Shown here: positions 48,734 to 59,000 of the stretch, piece by piece | Numbering within the stretch: the stretch's first letter is position 1 | Layout of the letters: every line of letters starts with the position of its first letter | NCBI GenBank assembly: GCA_030407315.1 | Contig: JALQPE010001837.1 | Location: 49,110 to 113,109 of the forward strand | DNA: 64,000 nucleotides | Reading direction: 5' to 3' | DNA from: Asparagopsis taxiformis | Lineage: Eukaryota; Rhodophyta; Florideophyceae; Bonnemaisoniales; Bonnemaisoniaceae | The notes under the pieces: generated by a model | Database searches by the model: none | The model's input: the letters and a program-made list of their open reading frames with translations, nothing else | Told to the model about the DNA's origin: nothing | Position numbers and translations under genes: made by a program

Positions 48734-48810
48734 TGTTAGACTATAAAGAATGTTGTGCCTGCGCAGACACTAGAGTTGGCATGTCGCCTGGTTATATGAA
48801 TATCCCAACA
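48734..48810 (-). repeat. TRIM 5' LTR (77 bp)
   Basis: A shortened LTR with intact TG...CA ends, next to GACAG. Confidence 0.85.
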
Positions 48811-49235
48811 GACAGGCTATCAAGGAACGGGATGCAGCCAAGAGAAAATTTGAAAACGCGAGAAAAGCGCTTGAGAGGGCTAGAAGGGAAGTCAGCGATG
48901 AGAGAGGAGTAACGAATTCGCTTCAAAGAACTCTTAGAAGTGTTCGCGAGGCTTTGGGAGTTGCTCACTCAAAGTATCTGTCATGTAAAGAGAAGAATGG
49001 GATCCTATGATGCTGCGCGTTTTTGAATATAGCAGTGTCCCATGTTGAATGGAGAGCGTGATTGTTTTGAAGTTGTAGACGGAGTTTACGTATCTACATG
49101 TTTCCATGACTTGCGTTCATGGATGGCATGGAAAGTTGTAACCCATCGTTGAGGATGGAAGATAAGAGTATAGTAAATGTATGTGTAAGCGCAATTACAC
49201 AGAACACGTCCTCGTCACGTGCTTTCATTCGTCAT

Positions 49236-49526
49236 TGATAGTGCCGTAACTCAGTTTATTGTTTTCCTCTCCTGATCTCTCTATTGTGTATGCCTTGGTA
49301 TCTCTCGTGATCCGGCGGCGTCGTGGTGTGGACAGCCTGTCTGCTTCTTCGTACTGGCACAGTGAGCGTAGTGGCAGTCAAGCGGGTGCAGTTAGTGTTT
49401 GTCAGGATGCTAAACCAATGACAGCTGTCCTAAACAGCACGGTGGCCGACGACGTCGACCACAAGATATAAACTAGAGATCACGGGAGAACAGAATAAAG
49501 AGTCAGGAAAGAATCATCCTCTAACA
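49236..49526 (+). repeat. Copia-3 5' LTR
   Basis: A 291-bp sequence from TGATAGTG to CTCTAACA. It contains GATATAAAC (about 49466-49474) as TATA box and AATAAAG shortly after. No second LTR was found, so the left end rests on the copy A comparison. Confidence 0.8.
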
Positions 49527-49538
49527 GGTTATGGGCCT
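49527..49538 (+). other. Copia-3 primer-binding site
   Basis: GGTTATGGGCCT matches the initiator tRNA-Met anticodon arm over 11 of 12 bases. Confidence 0.75.
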
Positions 49539-49580
49539 TTTCGCCGCTCCACTGCCCAACGATCACCTCGCCCATCCACG

Positions 49581-50405
49581 ATGGGTCTCACACATTTACC
49601 GCAGCTCGACCTCGACAACCACCACTTCTGGCTCCGCACCCTCCGAGCTGTGGCATCTAACCTCGAACTAGACATCCACCTCAACCCCTCCACAACGGCA
49701 CCATCCGAATCGAACGCATTTGAAAAATTCAAACGCGATCAGGAAAAACTGACTCTACTCATCCTCTCCAGTCTCTCTAAACACATCCGCGTTCACCTAT
49801 CCCCCACGCAACTCAAGCTCCCCCCACACCTCGTACAAAACATTCTCCACTCTATCACCCAACTCACAGCTGCAGATCATCAACTCCTTGAAGCCCGTGC
49901 CCGCAATATTAAACTTCAACATGACATGACAATCGACGAATACCTTGTCCAGCACGCCGAAATGCGTATCAAGATGCGCAATGCTTCCTACCCAGGCATC
50001 GATAAAGAGAAGACAACCCTCCGATTCATGATAGACGGAATTCGCTCAAACCCCAATTACGCCGTCACCCACGAGATACTTACACAAACCCCTCCATCCT
50101 CTATCTCAGAGCTCTCTACCCGTCTCCGCAAAGCACACGCCAATATAGAAGCTCGTGCAGCACACTATGCCACAACATTCCCATCCCCGCACCCCCTACA
50201 CTCCCCCCCTCCACGCATCCCACCCCGCTTTAGAAACACCAACCGCCCAGCTCAATGGTGCACATTCCACAAATCGCCCCATCACAGTGACCACCAATGC
50301 CGTGCCCAACAGAGGAATTACACACGCAAGGTGAAGGCGAACTGCACCATTGCTCCGATCCACCCGCCACTCGCACCTCACCACCACGAGCACCCAATCC
50401 CCTAA
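49581..50405 (+). CDS. Copia-3 gag
   Basis: 274 residues from the ATG at 49581 (MGLTHLPQLDLDNHHFWLRT). Copia gag features include LQHDMTIDEYLVQHAEMR and LRFMIDGIRSNPNY. A CX2HX4HX4C zinc knuckle (WCTFHKSPHHSDHQC) sits near residue 224. Protease follows in the +1 frame (LDSGAFPTH from about 50450), with the frames overlapping at 50350-50405. In Copia-4 these parts share one frame, so the shift here is probably decay, although +1 frameshifting cannot be excluded. The nucleotide sequence is strongly C-rich. Confidence 0.8.
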   Translation: MGLTHLPQLDLDNHHFWLRTLRAVASNLELDIHLNPSTTAPSESNAFEKFKRDQEKLTLLILSSLSKHIRVHLSPTQLKLPPHLVQNILHSITQLTAADHQLLEARARNIKLQHDMTIDEYLVQHAEMRIKMRNASYPGIDKEKTTLRFMIDGIRSNPNYAVTHEILTQTPPSSISELSTRLRKAHANIEARAAHYATTFPSPHPLHSPPPRIPPRFRNTNRPAQWCTFHKSPHHSDHQCRAQQRNYTRKVKANCTIAPIHPPLAPHHHEHPIP

Positions 50406-52427
50406 TCTCCCCACAGTCAGAAAAGCAGAGGGTACGTACTCCATCCTCGATTCTGGCGCATTCCCTACGCACGTCCGCTCCCCATCCCCTTCCATGCACC
50501 ACATAGCCAAACCCCTCTTCACCACAACTGCAGCTAACCAACATCACCAAATCACTCATGTCGGCCCCACACAGATTCACTCCCCGATGCTCACGCTGAG
50601 GATCCCTGATGCAGTAGTCGCGCCAGATATCCCACAGAACCTCATATCTGTACACACGCTGGCTCAACAATACGGCGACATCACGTTCACGGAAAAGCAA
50701 GCGTTCCTAACGCCTCGTGCAACGGGTAAGCCAATCCCTCTCGCTACTCTCCAAAATGGACTCTACGTCATGCCCAATAAACTTCCTCTCCCACCCCATT
50801 TCCATACCGCCAGCACGAATAACTCCACCTTCAAAACATCCACCAAACCCGTCGGATCATCTAGATCTTCATCTACACGCACGCACCAGCGCCACAAGCC
50901 CTCACCGCCTGAGGCACCAGCCAGCAACACACGAAGCAAAACACGCCACATACAATGGGACCGACCATGGAGGACACCACCCGCCCGGAAACCCACACCG
51001 CGCCCCCAAATCATGACAACTCCAACAAAAATCACACCTACCCCGAAACGGCTTCCTGATACCAACAAAATAATTCCCCCGCTATTCCCCACCCAAACCA
51101 CAACGCCTCACCCCGAACCACCCACCGACACCATTTCCAACACGCCCCCTAAAACGTCCGCCTCAACTCCACATACAAGCTTAACCATTCCCCACTCTCC
51201 ATCTCGGCCACAGCACAATACATCTGCAGCCGACCTCCATCTCCAACTGGGTCACGCCAATCCAAACATTGTCCGCACCATGTGCAAACAACCCATGCTA
51301 CCAGCACTCGATCCCCATCTACACGACCCCACACAACACTTCACATGCAGCGCCTGTGCTCAAGCCAAGATGAAGCCCTCTTCCCACAAACCATCTACAC
51401 ACACTCACCAAGTCGGACAACACATCTCATCCGATGTATGCGGACCTATCACACCCACATCCAAAAACAAAAATCGATATTTCCTTACATTCGTCGACAC
51501 CAAAACAAGATTCACAACAATACACTGTATTCCCAACCGCAGCGTCATACCACAACTCACTTTACAACACATGGAATACGTACGAACCATGCACGGCCAC
51601 TACCCCCGCTTCTTCAGATCGGACAACGCAAAAGAATACACCTCCACCCAATTAAACAACAGCTCCGCAATCGAGGCATCACCCATATCCTCACTGTACC
51701 TCATACACCGCAGCACAACAGCATCGCCGAAAGAGTAAATGGCACACTAACTGCCACCATGCGAGCAAACCTGATCCACAGTCAACTACCTCCCGTTTAC
51801 TGGGAGGACGCATTGAAAGACGCCAACTTCAAACGAAACTTAACACTGCACACGTCCACCAACAAAATCCCTTATGAACAATGGCACGACCGCCCACCTC
51901 AAATCCGGCGCCTCATCGCATTCGGCCAGCTAGGATACATACCATACTTAGCCCCCAAAAACAAAACATCCACACGTGCCACCCCTGTGCGCTACATGCA
52001 TGGCGTGGCCGACTACACCATAATGGTATGCTGCACGACAGACGACCGCCCCATCCACAACCGACTTTCACGCCTACAACAACGATATGGATCCCACAAA
52101 AACAACTTCCCTCGTCTTTTCCGCTCGTACAACCAACCATATCCCAGCCTTAATCGACCACACAACACCGGCTCCACACACCCACCGACAAGCACGCAAA
52201 TATCCCGACGCGCCGAAGTGGACAACAGCTCACGACTCCGAACTAGCTAAACTGGATAACATGAAGGTCATCGAATGGACCCCCCCCAGAACTAATCCCT
52301 GCAACCAGCCAAATACTCCCCCTCACAATGGCATACCGGTACAAACGAGACAACACAGGCCAAATAATAGAACGAAAGGCACGATGTGCGGTCAGAGGAG
52401 ACATGATGAAACCATCCACACATTCGT
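50350..52427 (+). pseudogene. Copia-3 pol fragment, frameshifted and truncated
   Basis: The frame open from 50350 carries protease (ILDSGAFPTHV), a Thr/Pro-rich linker and integrase up to SDNAKEYTSTQLNN near 51660, where it shifts. Integrase continues in another frame (RGITHILTVPHTPQ, SIAERVNGT) to about 52250. A further frame reads the start of the reverse transcriptase region (ARCAVRGD type, near 52385). Sequence similarity stops at about 52427 with the start of an unrelated repeat. No catalytic RT motif or RNase H is present, so the remnant cannot work. Confidence 0.85.
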
Positions 52428-52640
52428 CTGTGTTTTCGGAAGTGGACGCGGACGTCCAGTCTCTCTAGTACGGGTCCTAGTCGGCCCCGAGATTTACTAG
52501 AACAAATGAACGTCCGCGTCCAAAAAAAAATAAAAATTTTTTGGATGCGGACGTTCATTTGTTCTAGTACATATGGCGGAATCCTAGGGCCCGACATCCA
52601 CTTTCTCTAGTACATATGGCGGAATACTAGGACCCGACAT
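52428..52640. repeat. GGACGTCC-type repeat fragment that truncates Copia-3
   Basis: CGTCTGTGTTTTCGGAAG followed by TGGACGCGGACGTCCA is the near reverse complement of 63181-63213 in the terminal palindrome. It also contains two direct copies of a roughly 44-bp unit (CTAGTACATATGGCGGAAT ... CCCGACATCCA) and the hairpin at 52496-52566. It probably derives from the same transposon family. Confidence 0.7.
52496..52566. repeat. Hairpin, roughly 30-bp arms
   Basis: ACTAGAACAAATGAACGTCC... pairs with the closing half ending ...GTTCATTTGTTCTAGT, with one G/T-type mismatch and an A/T-rich loop. Confidence 0.8.
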
Positions 52641-52769
52641 CCAGTATACAATATATCAGCGAAAACCGGGAGGGAAGAAATTACAGCGGATGGTAAATTC
52701 AGGGCCCATATCGGACCGTATTTTATTCTCTCATTTACGAAACTGCTCGTATACAATACGTCTCTCTAG

Positions 52770-52878
52770 AATAGGAAATAAATACCCGGTTAGAATAGGA
52801 AATACGTATCCAGCCAGGATACGGAATATATATCCAGCCAGAATACGAAATACGTATCCAGCCAGAATACAAAATACC
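52770..52878 (+). repeat. 24-bp tandem repeat, about 4.5 copies
   Basis: Units of the form AATACGAAATACGTATCCAG-CCAG start at 52770, 52794, 52818, 52842 and 52866. The unit is a multiple of three, so a frame through it gives an eight-residue repeat (I-R-N-T-Y-P-A-R). The surrounding frame has no other sign of being a gene. Confidence 0.85.
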
Positions 52879-52879
52879 T

Positions 52880-53206
52880 GTCAGCATATCGTCGATCACC
52901 CATCTCCCTCACTATCCCGTTCTCCCTACCATCCGAACGCCATGCACCACCATTCGCACATACTTCAAGAACCCTCACGACCTTGATTACAAAAAATCCG
53001 CTTCTTCCCAATACCATCCCCGCTTTCCTCGACACCACCCCAGCCCATTAAATCATCAAGACATCAAACACGAACATGGTCAGCAAAATCTTACACCACT
53101 GGAAACCCACTCTCACTTCTATCGTATGCCCGAAAAGATACACATACCAGAAACAACTCACAGCTTCATTCCCCATCTTCCTAGATCCCTTCTTCACTCT
53201 CCTTCA
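52880..53206 (+). other. Non-coding, C-rich sequence
   Basis: Nothing recognisable apart from loose similarity to the following satellite. Confidence 0.5.
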
Positions 53207-53257
53207 GTCCTGCCGTTCCTGCTTCACCACTGAGTGGTGAAGCAGGAACGGCAGGAC
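53207..53257. repeat. Perfect hairpin, 24-bp arms and 3-base loop
   Basis: The arm GTCCTGCCGTTCCTGCTTCA-CCAC is followed by TGA and its exact reverse complement. Part of the arm resembles the satellite phrase ATTCCTGCATCACC. Confidence 0.92.
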
Positions 53258-53285
53258 CAGGAGGCTCCTGCATCACATAGAAAAC

Positions 53286-54670
53286 ATCAACCCCAACAGT
53301 CAGATTCAAAAGCGACGCTTACCACGACAGATATCCTAGAAACTCCCTTACTTACCTCTCATCCATCCTACACACAATACAAACCATGATGCAAAAACCT
53401 TGCAATGAATAATCAAAGTCAGCAGTCCATATCTTCGCAAAACACATCCTGGCGCTCAATGAAACTTACCTTCCGTCATCACCATTCCTGCATCACCTAC
53501 ACAAAATCGAAATCAACAACAACAGTCGGACTCAAAACCCACATGTCCCTCTCAGCATACTCTCAAAACTTCCGCACTTTCCTTCGCTGGGCACAATACA
53601 CACCATGACTAGATAAGCTTCCAATGAATAAATATCGCATCAACTGCAATAGTCAGATTCGAAACAAACACTTCCCTCGATGCATAACCTCAGAACTCAC
53701 TTACCCTCGTTTCATTCTACACACAATACAGACCAAAAGTCGAAAATCTCACAACCAACAAATGAAGTCAACATTCCACATCTTCGCACAACCGGACTGG
53801 GCGCTCAATACAACTTACCTTCCGTCATCACCATTCCTGCATCACCTACAAAAAATCGAAATCAACAACAACAACAGTCGGACTGAAAACCCATGCTTCC
53901 CTCGCTGCATACCCTCAGAACTCACGTACCCTCGTTGTATCCTGCACACAATAGAAACCATAAGTCAAAAATTGTACAAAAAATGTAGTCAGCACTCCAT
54001 ATCTTCGCGCAACTTAACTAGGTGCTCAATGTAACTTACCTTCCGTCATCACCATTCCAGAATCACCTACACAAAATCAACATCAACCACAGCAGTCAGA
54101 CTCAAAACCCACATTCCACTCACTCCACCCCTTAAATGCTCGCCTACCTCCCTTCTACCCTTCAGCAAATATGCACCATGACTCACTAAGCTCCCAATAA
54201 ATAAATATTGCATAAAAGACGACAGTCAAGTTCAAAACAAACACTTCCCTCGATTCATACCCTCAGAACGCACTTAACCTCTTCATCTCGTTGCATCATG
54301 CACACAATACAACCAGTAAGTCACAAATCGTGCAACGAACAAATGTAGTTAGCATTCCATTTCATCGCGAAACCCGTCTTTAAGCTCAATGAAACTTACC
54401 TTACTTCATCACTATTCCTGCACCACCTATACAACATCAAAATGAACCAGAACAGTCAGACTAAAAACCAATGCATCCCTTATTGCACACCCGCGAGACT
54501 CACTTACTTACCTGCCTCCCATCGTTCACAACATGCAAACCATGACTCACGAAGCTTCTAAAGAATCAATATCGCATCAACGACAACAGTACGACTCAAA
54601 ACACACGCTTTCCTCGCTGCATACTCTCCAAACTGGCATACTCACCGTCGTTCTATCCTCTACACCAAAC
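53286..54670 (+). repeat. Degenerate two-monomer satellite
   Basis: The phrase ATCAACRACAACAGTCRGAC followed by TCAAAAC recurs at about 53286, 53512, 53638, 53862, 54078, 54213, 54440 and 54570. Spacing is mostly alternating about 220-227 and 126-135 bases, so a higher-order unit of about 350 bp is repeated. A second phrase, CTTACCTTCCGTCATCACC, recurs at about 53465, 53813, 54033 and 54393. Copies differ by 15-25% by eye. Open frames within it are not genes. Confidence 0.75.
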
Positions 54671-55197
54671 AAGGAAACACGGCCAAAGAACCTCAGTCAG
54701 TGACGGCGGAGAAGTGTAACCTGTGGCCTCGACTGGACAGCTTTCAACGTCAGCTTAAGTCCTGCTGTGCATACTCCATATCATCGCCGGTATTGAGATT
54801 AATAATGGCCCAAGCCATGGTCTCTGAACTCCCGAATGATGAGATCCGGATCGAGAACATCGAAATGGTATAATCATATATATCACAATCCATTTGCTTC
54901 CCTTACATGATCCCTGTAATATCCACTGTAGAGCACAAACTTATTCCATGAAGTTCGCAATTAATATAATTTTATTATTTTAAATGAATTAATTGAAAAT
55001 CCATCTCCTACGGCGGTCATTCGTCCTTCCATGCACACGTTGCCAGAAAAATGTGTGACCTAGCAGTAGGTGATGACTGATCGCTCAGGTACATTCCACC
55101 ATTGGGCTGCCAGAAGTGAGCACAAAACTGATACCCACAAAACCACGAGAACATTACAAACGAGGTCTCGAACGCACATTTAGAATACAATATAAAT
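54671..55197 (+). other. Unassigned sequence
   Basis: No open frame, repeat or RNA gene recognised. It becomes A/T-rich around 54950-55000. Confidence 0.5.
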
Positions 55198-56071
55198 ACT
55201 ATACAAAAACTCTACTCACTATCTCAGACGTTGCGGCTCACAAGTGCCGTAGTCCCAATTTTCCGTAACGCCTTTCCTGATGCGTAAAAGTAAAAAACAC
55301 GTCAAAACGCATATCAGAAATGAGTGCGAGAGTTTCCTGCACGGGAGATGATGGGCCACCAAGTTGACTTTTTAGAAATTTCAGAATTTCTGGGCTGGCC
55401 AGCAATGCAATTGAGCCGGACATCCACCAGACGTCCATTCTGGGTTGTTCGTGTGCTGCTCACATCCACGCATTACAGCAACCACGCAGGCGGGCCCACT
55501 GCTCATACGAAGTGCACGTAGTATGTGCAGCATGATGGGTGAGTAGTGTTTGTCATGAGAAAGTGGGGTGGGAGTATGCCGAAACGAGGACCAAAACTTC
55601 GCCCTGGCGTATTGAGCCTGAGCCTGGAATTGACCCTTCGTGAGATGTGGCTTTGCTTACAGTTGTTGCTTACAGAAGCCAGCGATGGCCCCACTCGGGG
55701 CGTCGGCTGGCTTCTTTTGGGGCCGTTGTGGCCAGATTAGACACCCTGATTTGAATTGAATTTTGAGCCATTCTCAAAAACATGCACATGTGAACATGTT
55801 TTTGAGATGGGGGTTTGCCGTACGGCACTTTCGACCGCCCAAATCGATATAATTTTGCAATTTTTTTTCTGACTGAAATTTTAGAATTTCTGGGCTGGCC
55901 AGCAATGCAATTGCGCAGGTCATTCACCGGACGTCCATTTCCATTTCAGATCTACTGGTTGCACTAGGCCTGAAAGTGTTTCTGGATAGGGCCGAATAAC
56001 GACCTGGGCAGCACGCACTGCGTAAGATGATCTGTGTGATGCAGACTGCAAGGATTGCTATGGTGATTCTG
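55198..56071 (+). repeat. Left inverted repeat of the 6.6-kb element
   Basis: Two unit starts are marked by GGCCAGCAATGCAATTG (about 55397 and 55897), each followed within 40 bases by a form of ACGTCCATT. It contains the palindrome TGCCGTACGGCA (55816-55827) and a hairpin around CAAAAACATG/CATGTTTTTG. Confidence 0.8.
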
Positions 56072-59000
56072 GCTGGGGAATGTGGTAAGCTTGATTGTTG
56101 CGTGGCTTTGTATCTCCTTGCCTGTCATTTTGTTTGGATATTTATACGAGCGATCAAACCGAAGACGCCGACTCGCCACAACTACCAACTCTCCTAGCTT
56201 CGAGTCAGCGCCATCTAATTGCAACTTGTGACACTCAAGACGAATACGTTGTGCTGATCTCTGCAATGAAAATTGAGTTAGTGCTGCAGTTCTTTTGGTC
56301 GATGCCAATATGCAGGGATACTGTTTACACCATTTGGGAGTCAAGAAGTTCTCGGATTGCAAATCAAATCAGAGCATGGTAGACTATCTGACTGTTCTCT
56401 CTTCCCTTCACCACATCTGCATCCGGAGGTGAGCTAAGCTGAGCTGGAGGGAACCCGGCCGCTGCCCCCTGTCATTCTCATAAAATCTTTAATGCAATAC
56501 TATTCGTGTTTGGTAATGTAAGTGCTAATGAAAATGTATACAAGTCTGGAATAAACGTTGCAGTGGTTTGTTGTAGCTATCGATACTTGCTAAAAATCTG
56601 TAGCTTTTTCTTCTCGCATGGACAAGTTGCAGTAGGGGGGTTACAAAACGTATTGTTTCATATTTAGCACCGTGGCTCCGAGCTCCAGGCCGCATACGAC
56701 CGCCTTCAATTCAGATTACCTGGTGCTGCGCATCGGGGTTTGACAGGTGTCGGAACAAGACAAATCCTACCGCTTTGTGTTTGTTTGATTTCTGCCACAA
56801 ACGAGAGGCAATCAGGGTCTGTGTTCACATAGAGAAGTATTTAATATATGCGCTCATTGCCGTCACAGATACTTTTAGCAATGGCCAGTACGTCACTCTC
56901 GGCCGCCGCCGGGTACGGTCGGACTGAAAGATCGGGGAGATGTGTGGAGAGCGGTGTTTGGATAGAGACGCACGTTGCGATGGATGGAAGGTGATGATTT
57001 CATGCTGAAGCGATGGGAGATGGATGGATATGGTTGAATGAAATCTTGTATTCCGAAGGAGGCCTTTTCTAGAGGAAGAGGCATTATATTCTCACAAAGC
57101 ATGTAGATACTGGTTTCCAGTTTGGTATGATATTGTAGCTCAATTCGCAGCTTATCTACACGTACGTATGGAGAGAGAACCAAGTGTGCGTGGCACAAGT
57201 CCAACGGTGAAACAACGCAGTATGAAACTACCACAGATAAGGCGGCGTACAAAAGCCTCGACTCAAGGCAGCTCTCATGCTTTCGTGAGCACCGATGTCG
57301 TTCCATCAAGATGTTGCGGAAAAGTCTGTTGGTCTAACTTGGTACGACCGTTGGACAGTTTTGCTCCCCAAGCAATAAGCGAATAGGTTAATCAATGATT
57401 GCGCGTGCCGTCGGTACGGTCTTGTAAGGTTGGCTCAACCAATAACATCGAACGTTGAGTTATCCACCCTCCGCCGTGTCGCGTCGTAAATTTGCACAGA
57501 AAATTTATTTCAAATCTTTGCTCCAATTATCAGCTCAAATACGGCATTGATCTCCAGCTTCAATCTGGACGGAAACGCCGATCGCTCGATGTCTGTCTCA
57601 GATAAACCGCCGTCAAACGCCATGCGGAAAGTTTCATCACTTCCCGTTGCGACTGAATCTGCAAACGCCACACAACAATTTGCCCTTTCCGCGTCCGGAA
57701 CGAACGCTGAGTACATGTGGTCAGGTTCCTGATCGACTGGATTGTTGGAGCTTGCTCTGTAGGAGAGCAGGACAGGCGGTTTGTTATGCCTGGACAATTC
57801 CATACCGATCTCCCTTCTTTAGTGCAGAATTAAGAGTCTAGAAATTGACCTGCATCGGCTGCTGTATCACATCTGTGCTAAGGATTGATGATACCCGTAC
57901 CGCTGAGAAATTGCAGCTCTGGTAACGTGGGGATGATGTGCTGAACACGCAGAACGCTGATCCATAACGGGACTGCTTCATAGGCATAGTACGGAATGTA
58001 TTGAGACAGCCCAAGCGAATTCAGGAGGGAGCACCAGGGCAGTGCGCGGTGACTCGGCAGATACCAGTGGTGAGTGGTCGAAATGGGGCTACACACGAGT
58101 TTGTCAATGAACAGTCTAGTTTAGTTTGGAAATGTGTCGGATGGATGGTATGTTGCAAACGTCGACAGATTTGAGGAAGCGATAGAAGCAATCTGCACCG
58201 TGTAGTTGCATCAAGGCTTTAGTGGCCATTGCTAGAGAACGTTCTCCAATGCCCTTATTGCAGGATAGGCAGAAAACCCGGCCGGCTTCGAGATTGAAGA
58301 ATTCATTGCGCAGATTGAATGAATGCAATTGACGGAGAATGCAGAAGTATACTATGGTATCGTTTTGCAGGGTGACGTAGGGGAAACATGTTGGGCTTGT
58401 TGGAAATGCTGAGGGCGATGATGAGATCCAGTCCTTTCCGTCGTAGATGGCGGTGCTTATTTTCTGCACGGCTAGCTTGTCTGCTGGGCGACTGGGCGGT
58501 ATTGGCGTACGATGAAGCGGGACTGGTGGTGTTTAAATGACATTTGTTGTTTGAAGATGGATGTATGTGTTCGACTAAAATGTAGTAAGAGGATGAAAAT
58601 GTTTATGTTTGATGGGCGTCGCATGTTGGGGGACTTTATGTCGTGTGGGGCAATAATATTTCAGGTATTTGAAGCAGACAGCAATCGCTTGAGCGCATAT
58701 GCGTTTCTACTTCACTGAAGACAGCTGTCTGAACAAATTTGTTCTTGAGACATCGCTCTGCTCTGCTCCGCAATTTGTTCACAGATTTTTGTACAACAGA
58801 GACTGTGTGAAAAGAGAGTGAGACTTTCGTGTGTGTTAGCAATGAAGAAAGAGTGCCCTGTTAGTACTGTTGATTGATCCTTGAAAGGCAGAAATGATTT
58901 TCGACACTGGAAACGCATCACGACTCCCTCCTCCACCATCTATACGCGCGATCATTGCGCAAAGTTCTGGAAGAAAGCTGCACTCAACGCTACACCTCTT

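Larger units (their letters stand above)
48191..48810 (-). mobile_element. TRIM: 620-bp miniature LTR element with tRNA-like interior
   Basis: The flanking duplication is GACAG (48186-48190, 48811-48815). On the minus strand: 5' LTR 48734-48810 (77 bp), primer site GGTTATGGGCCC (48722-48733), a 403-bp interior without a gene, purine-rich GGGAGCGGGGGCG, and 3' LTR 48191-48318 (128 bp). The 5' LTR is shorter because about 51 bp between two short ATATG/ATATCCCAAC repeats is missing. The interior holds two tRNA-like pieces. It must rely on proteins of another element, probably a Copia, given the shared primer site. Confidence 0.9.
47570..49009 (+). pseudogene. Secreted coiled-coil protein, copy B, disrupted by a TRIM
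   Basis: The paralogue of 26996-27811 with the same signal peptide, Thr/Pro-rich linker and start of the coiled coil. The frame runs into the TRIM at 48191 and stops within seven bases. After the TRIM the original frame resumes at 48811 and runs to a TGA at 49007-49009 without further damage. The two halves differ from copy A by a few percent, including many amino-acid changes. The gene was therefore whole until the recent TRIM insertion. The truncated product would lack the C-terminal third of the helix and the last Cys. Confidence 0.85.
35718..49235 (+). repeat. Segmental duplication, copy B
   Basis: Matches copy A from its visible start to GTCAT at 49231-49235, where Copia-3 is inserted. 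Insertions found only here are Gypsy-1, a 77-bp solo-LTR-like sequence, a TRIM and Copia-3. The first 3.1 kb of matching sequence is almost identical to copy A, while the rest differs by a few percent. Confidence 0.93.
49236..52427 (+). mobile_element. Copia-3, 5' part of a decayed LTR retrotransposon
   Basis: It starts TGATAGTGCC directly after GTCAT, exactly where copy A continues without interruption. It has a 291-bp LTR, a primer site and gag, and the pol region extends to the start of reverse transcriptase. It is then cut at about 52427 by a GGACGTCC-type repeat. The 3' LTR is not in the window. Two or more frameshifts are present. It is related to Copia-2 and -4 by its zinc knuckle. Confidence 0.88.

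Noticed and set aside
52690..54670. CRISPR-like array
   Set aside because: The units are adjacent or degenerate with irregular spacing, there are no unique equal-length spacers, and the setting is eukaryotic.
56881..56997. 38-codon frame after a TATA-like box in the 6.6-kb element
   Set aside because: Too short and without homologue; a possible splice donor after it is only suggestive.
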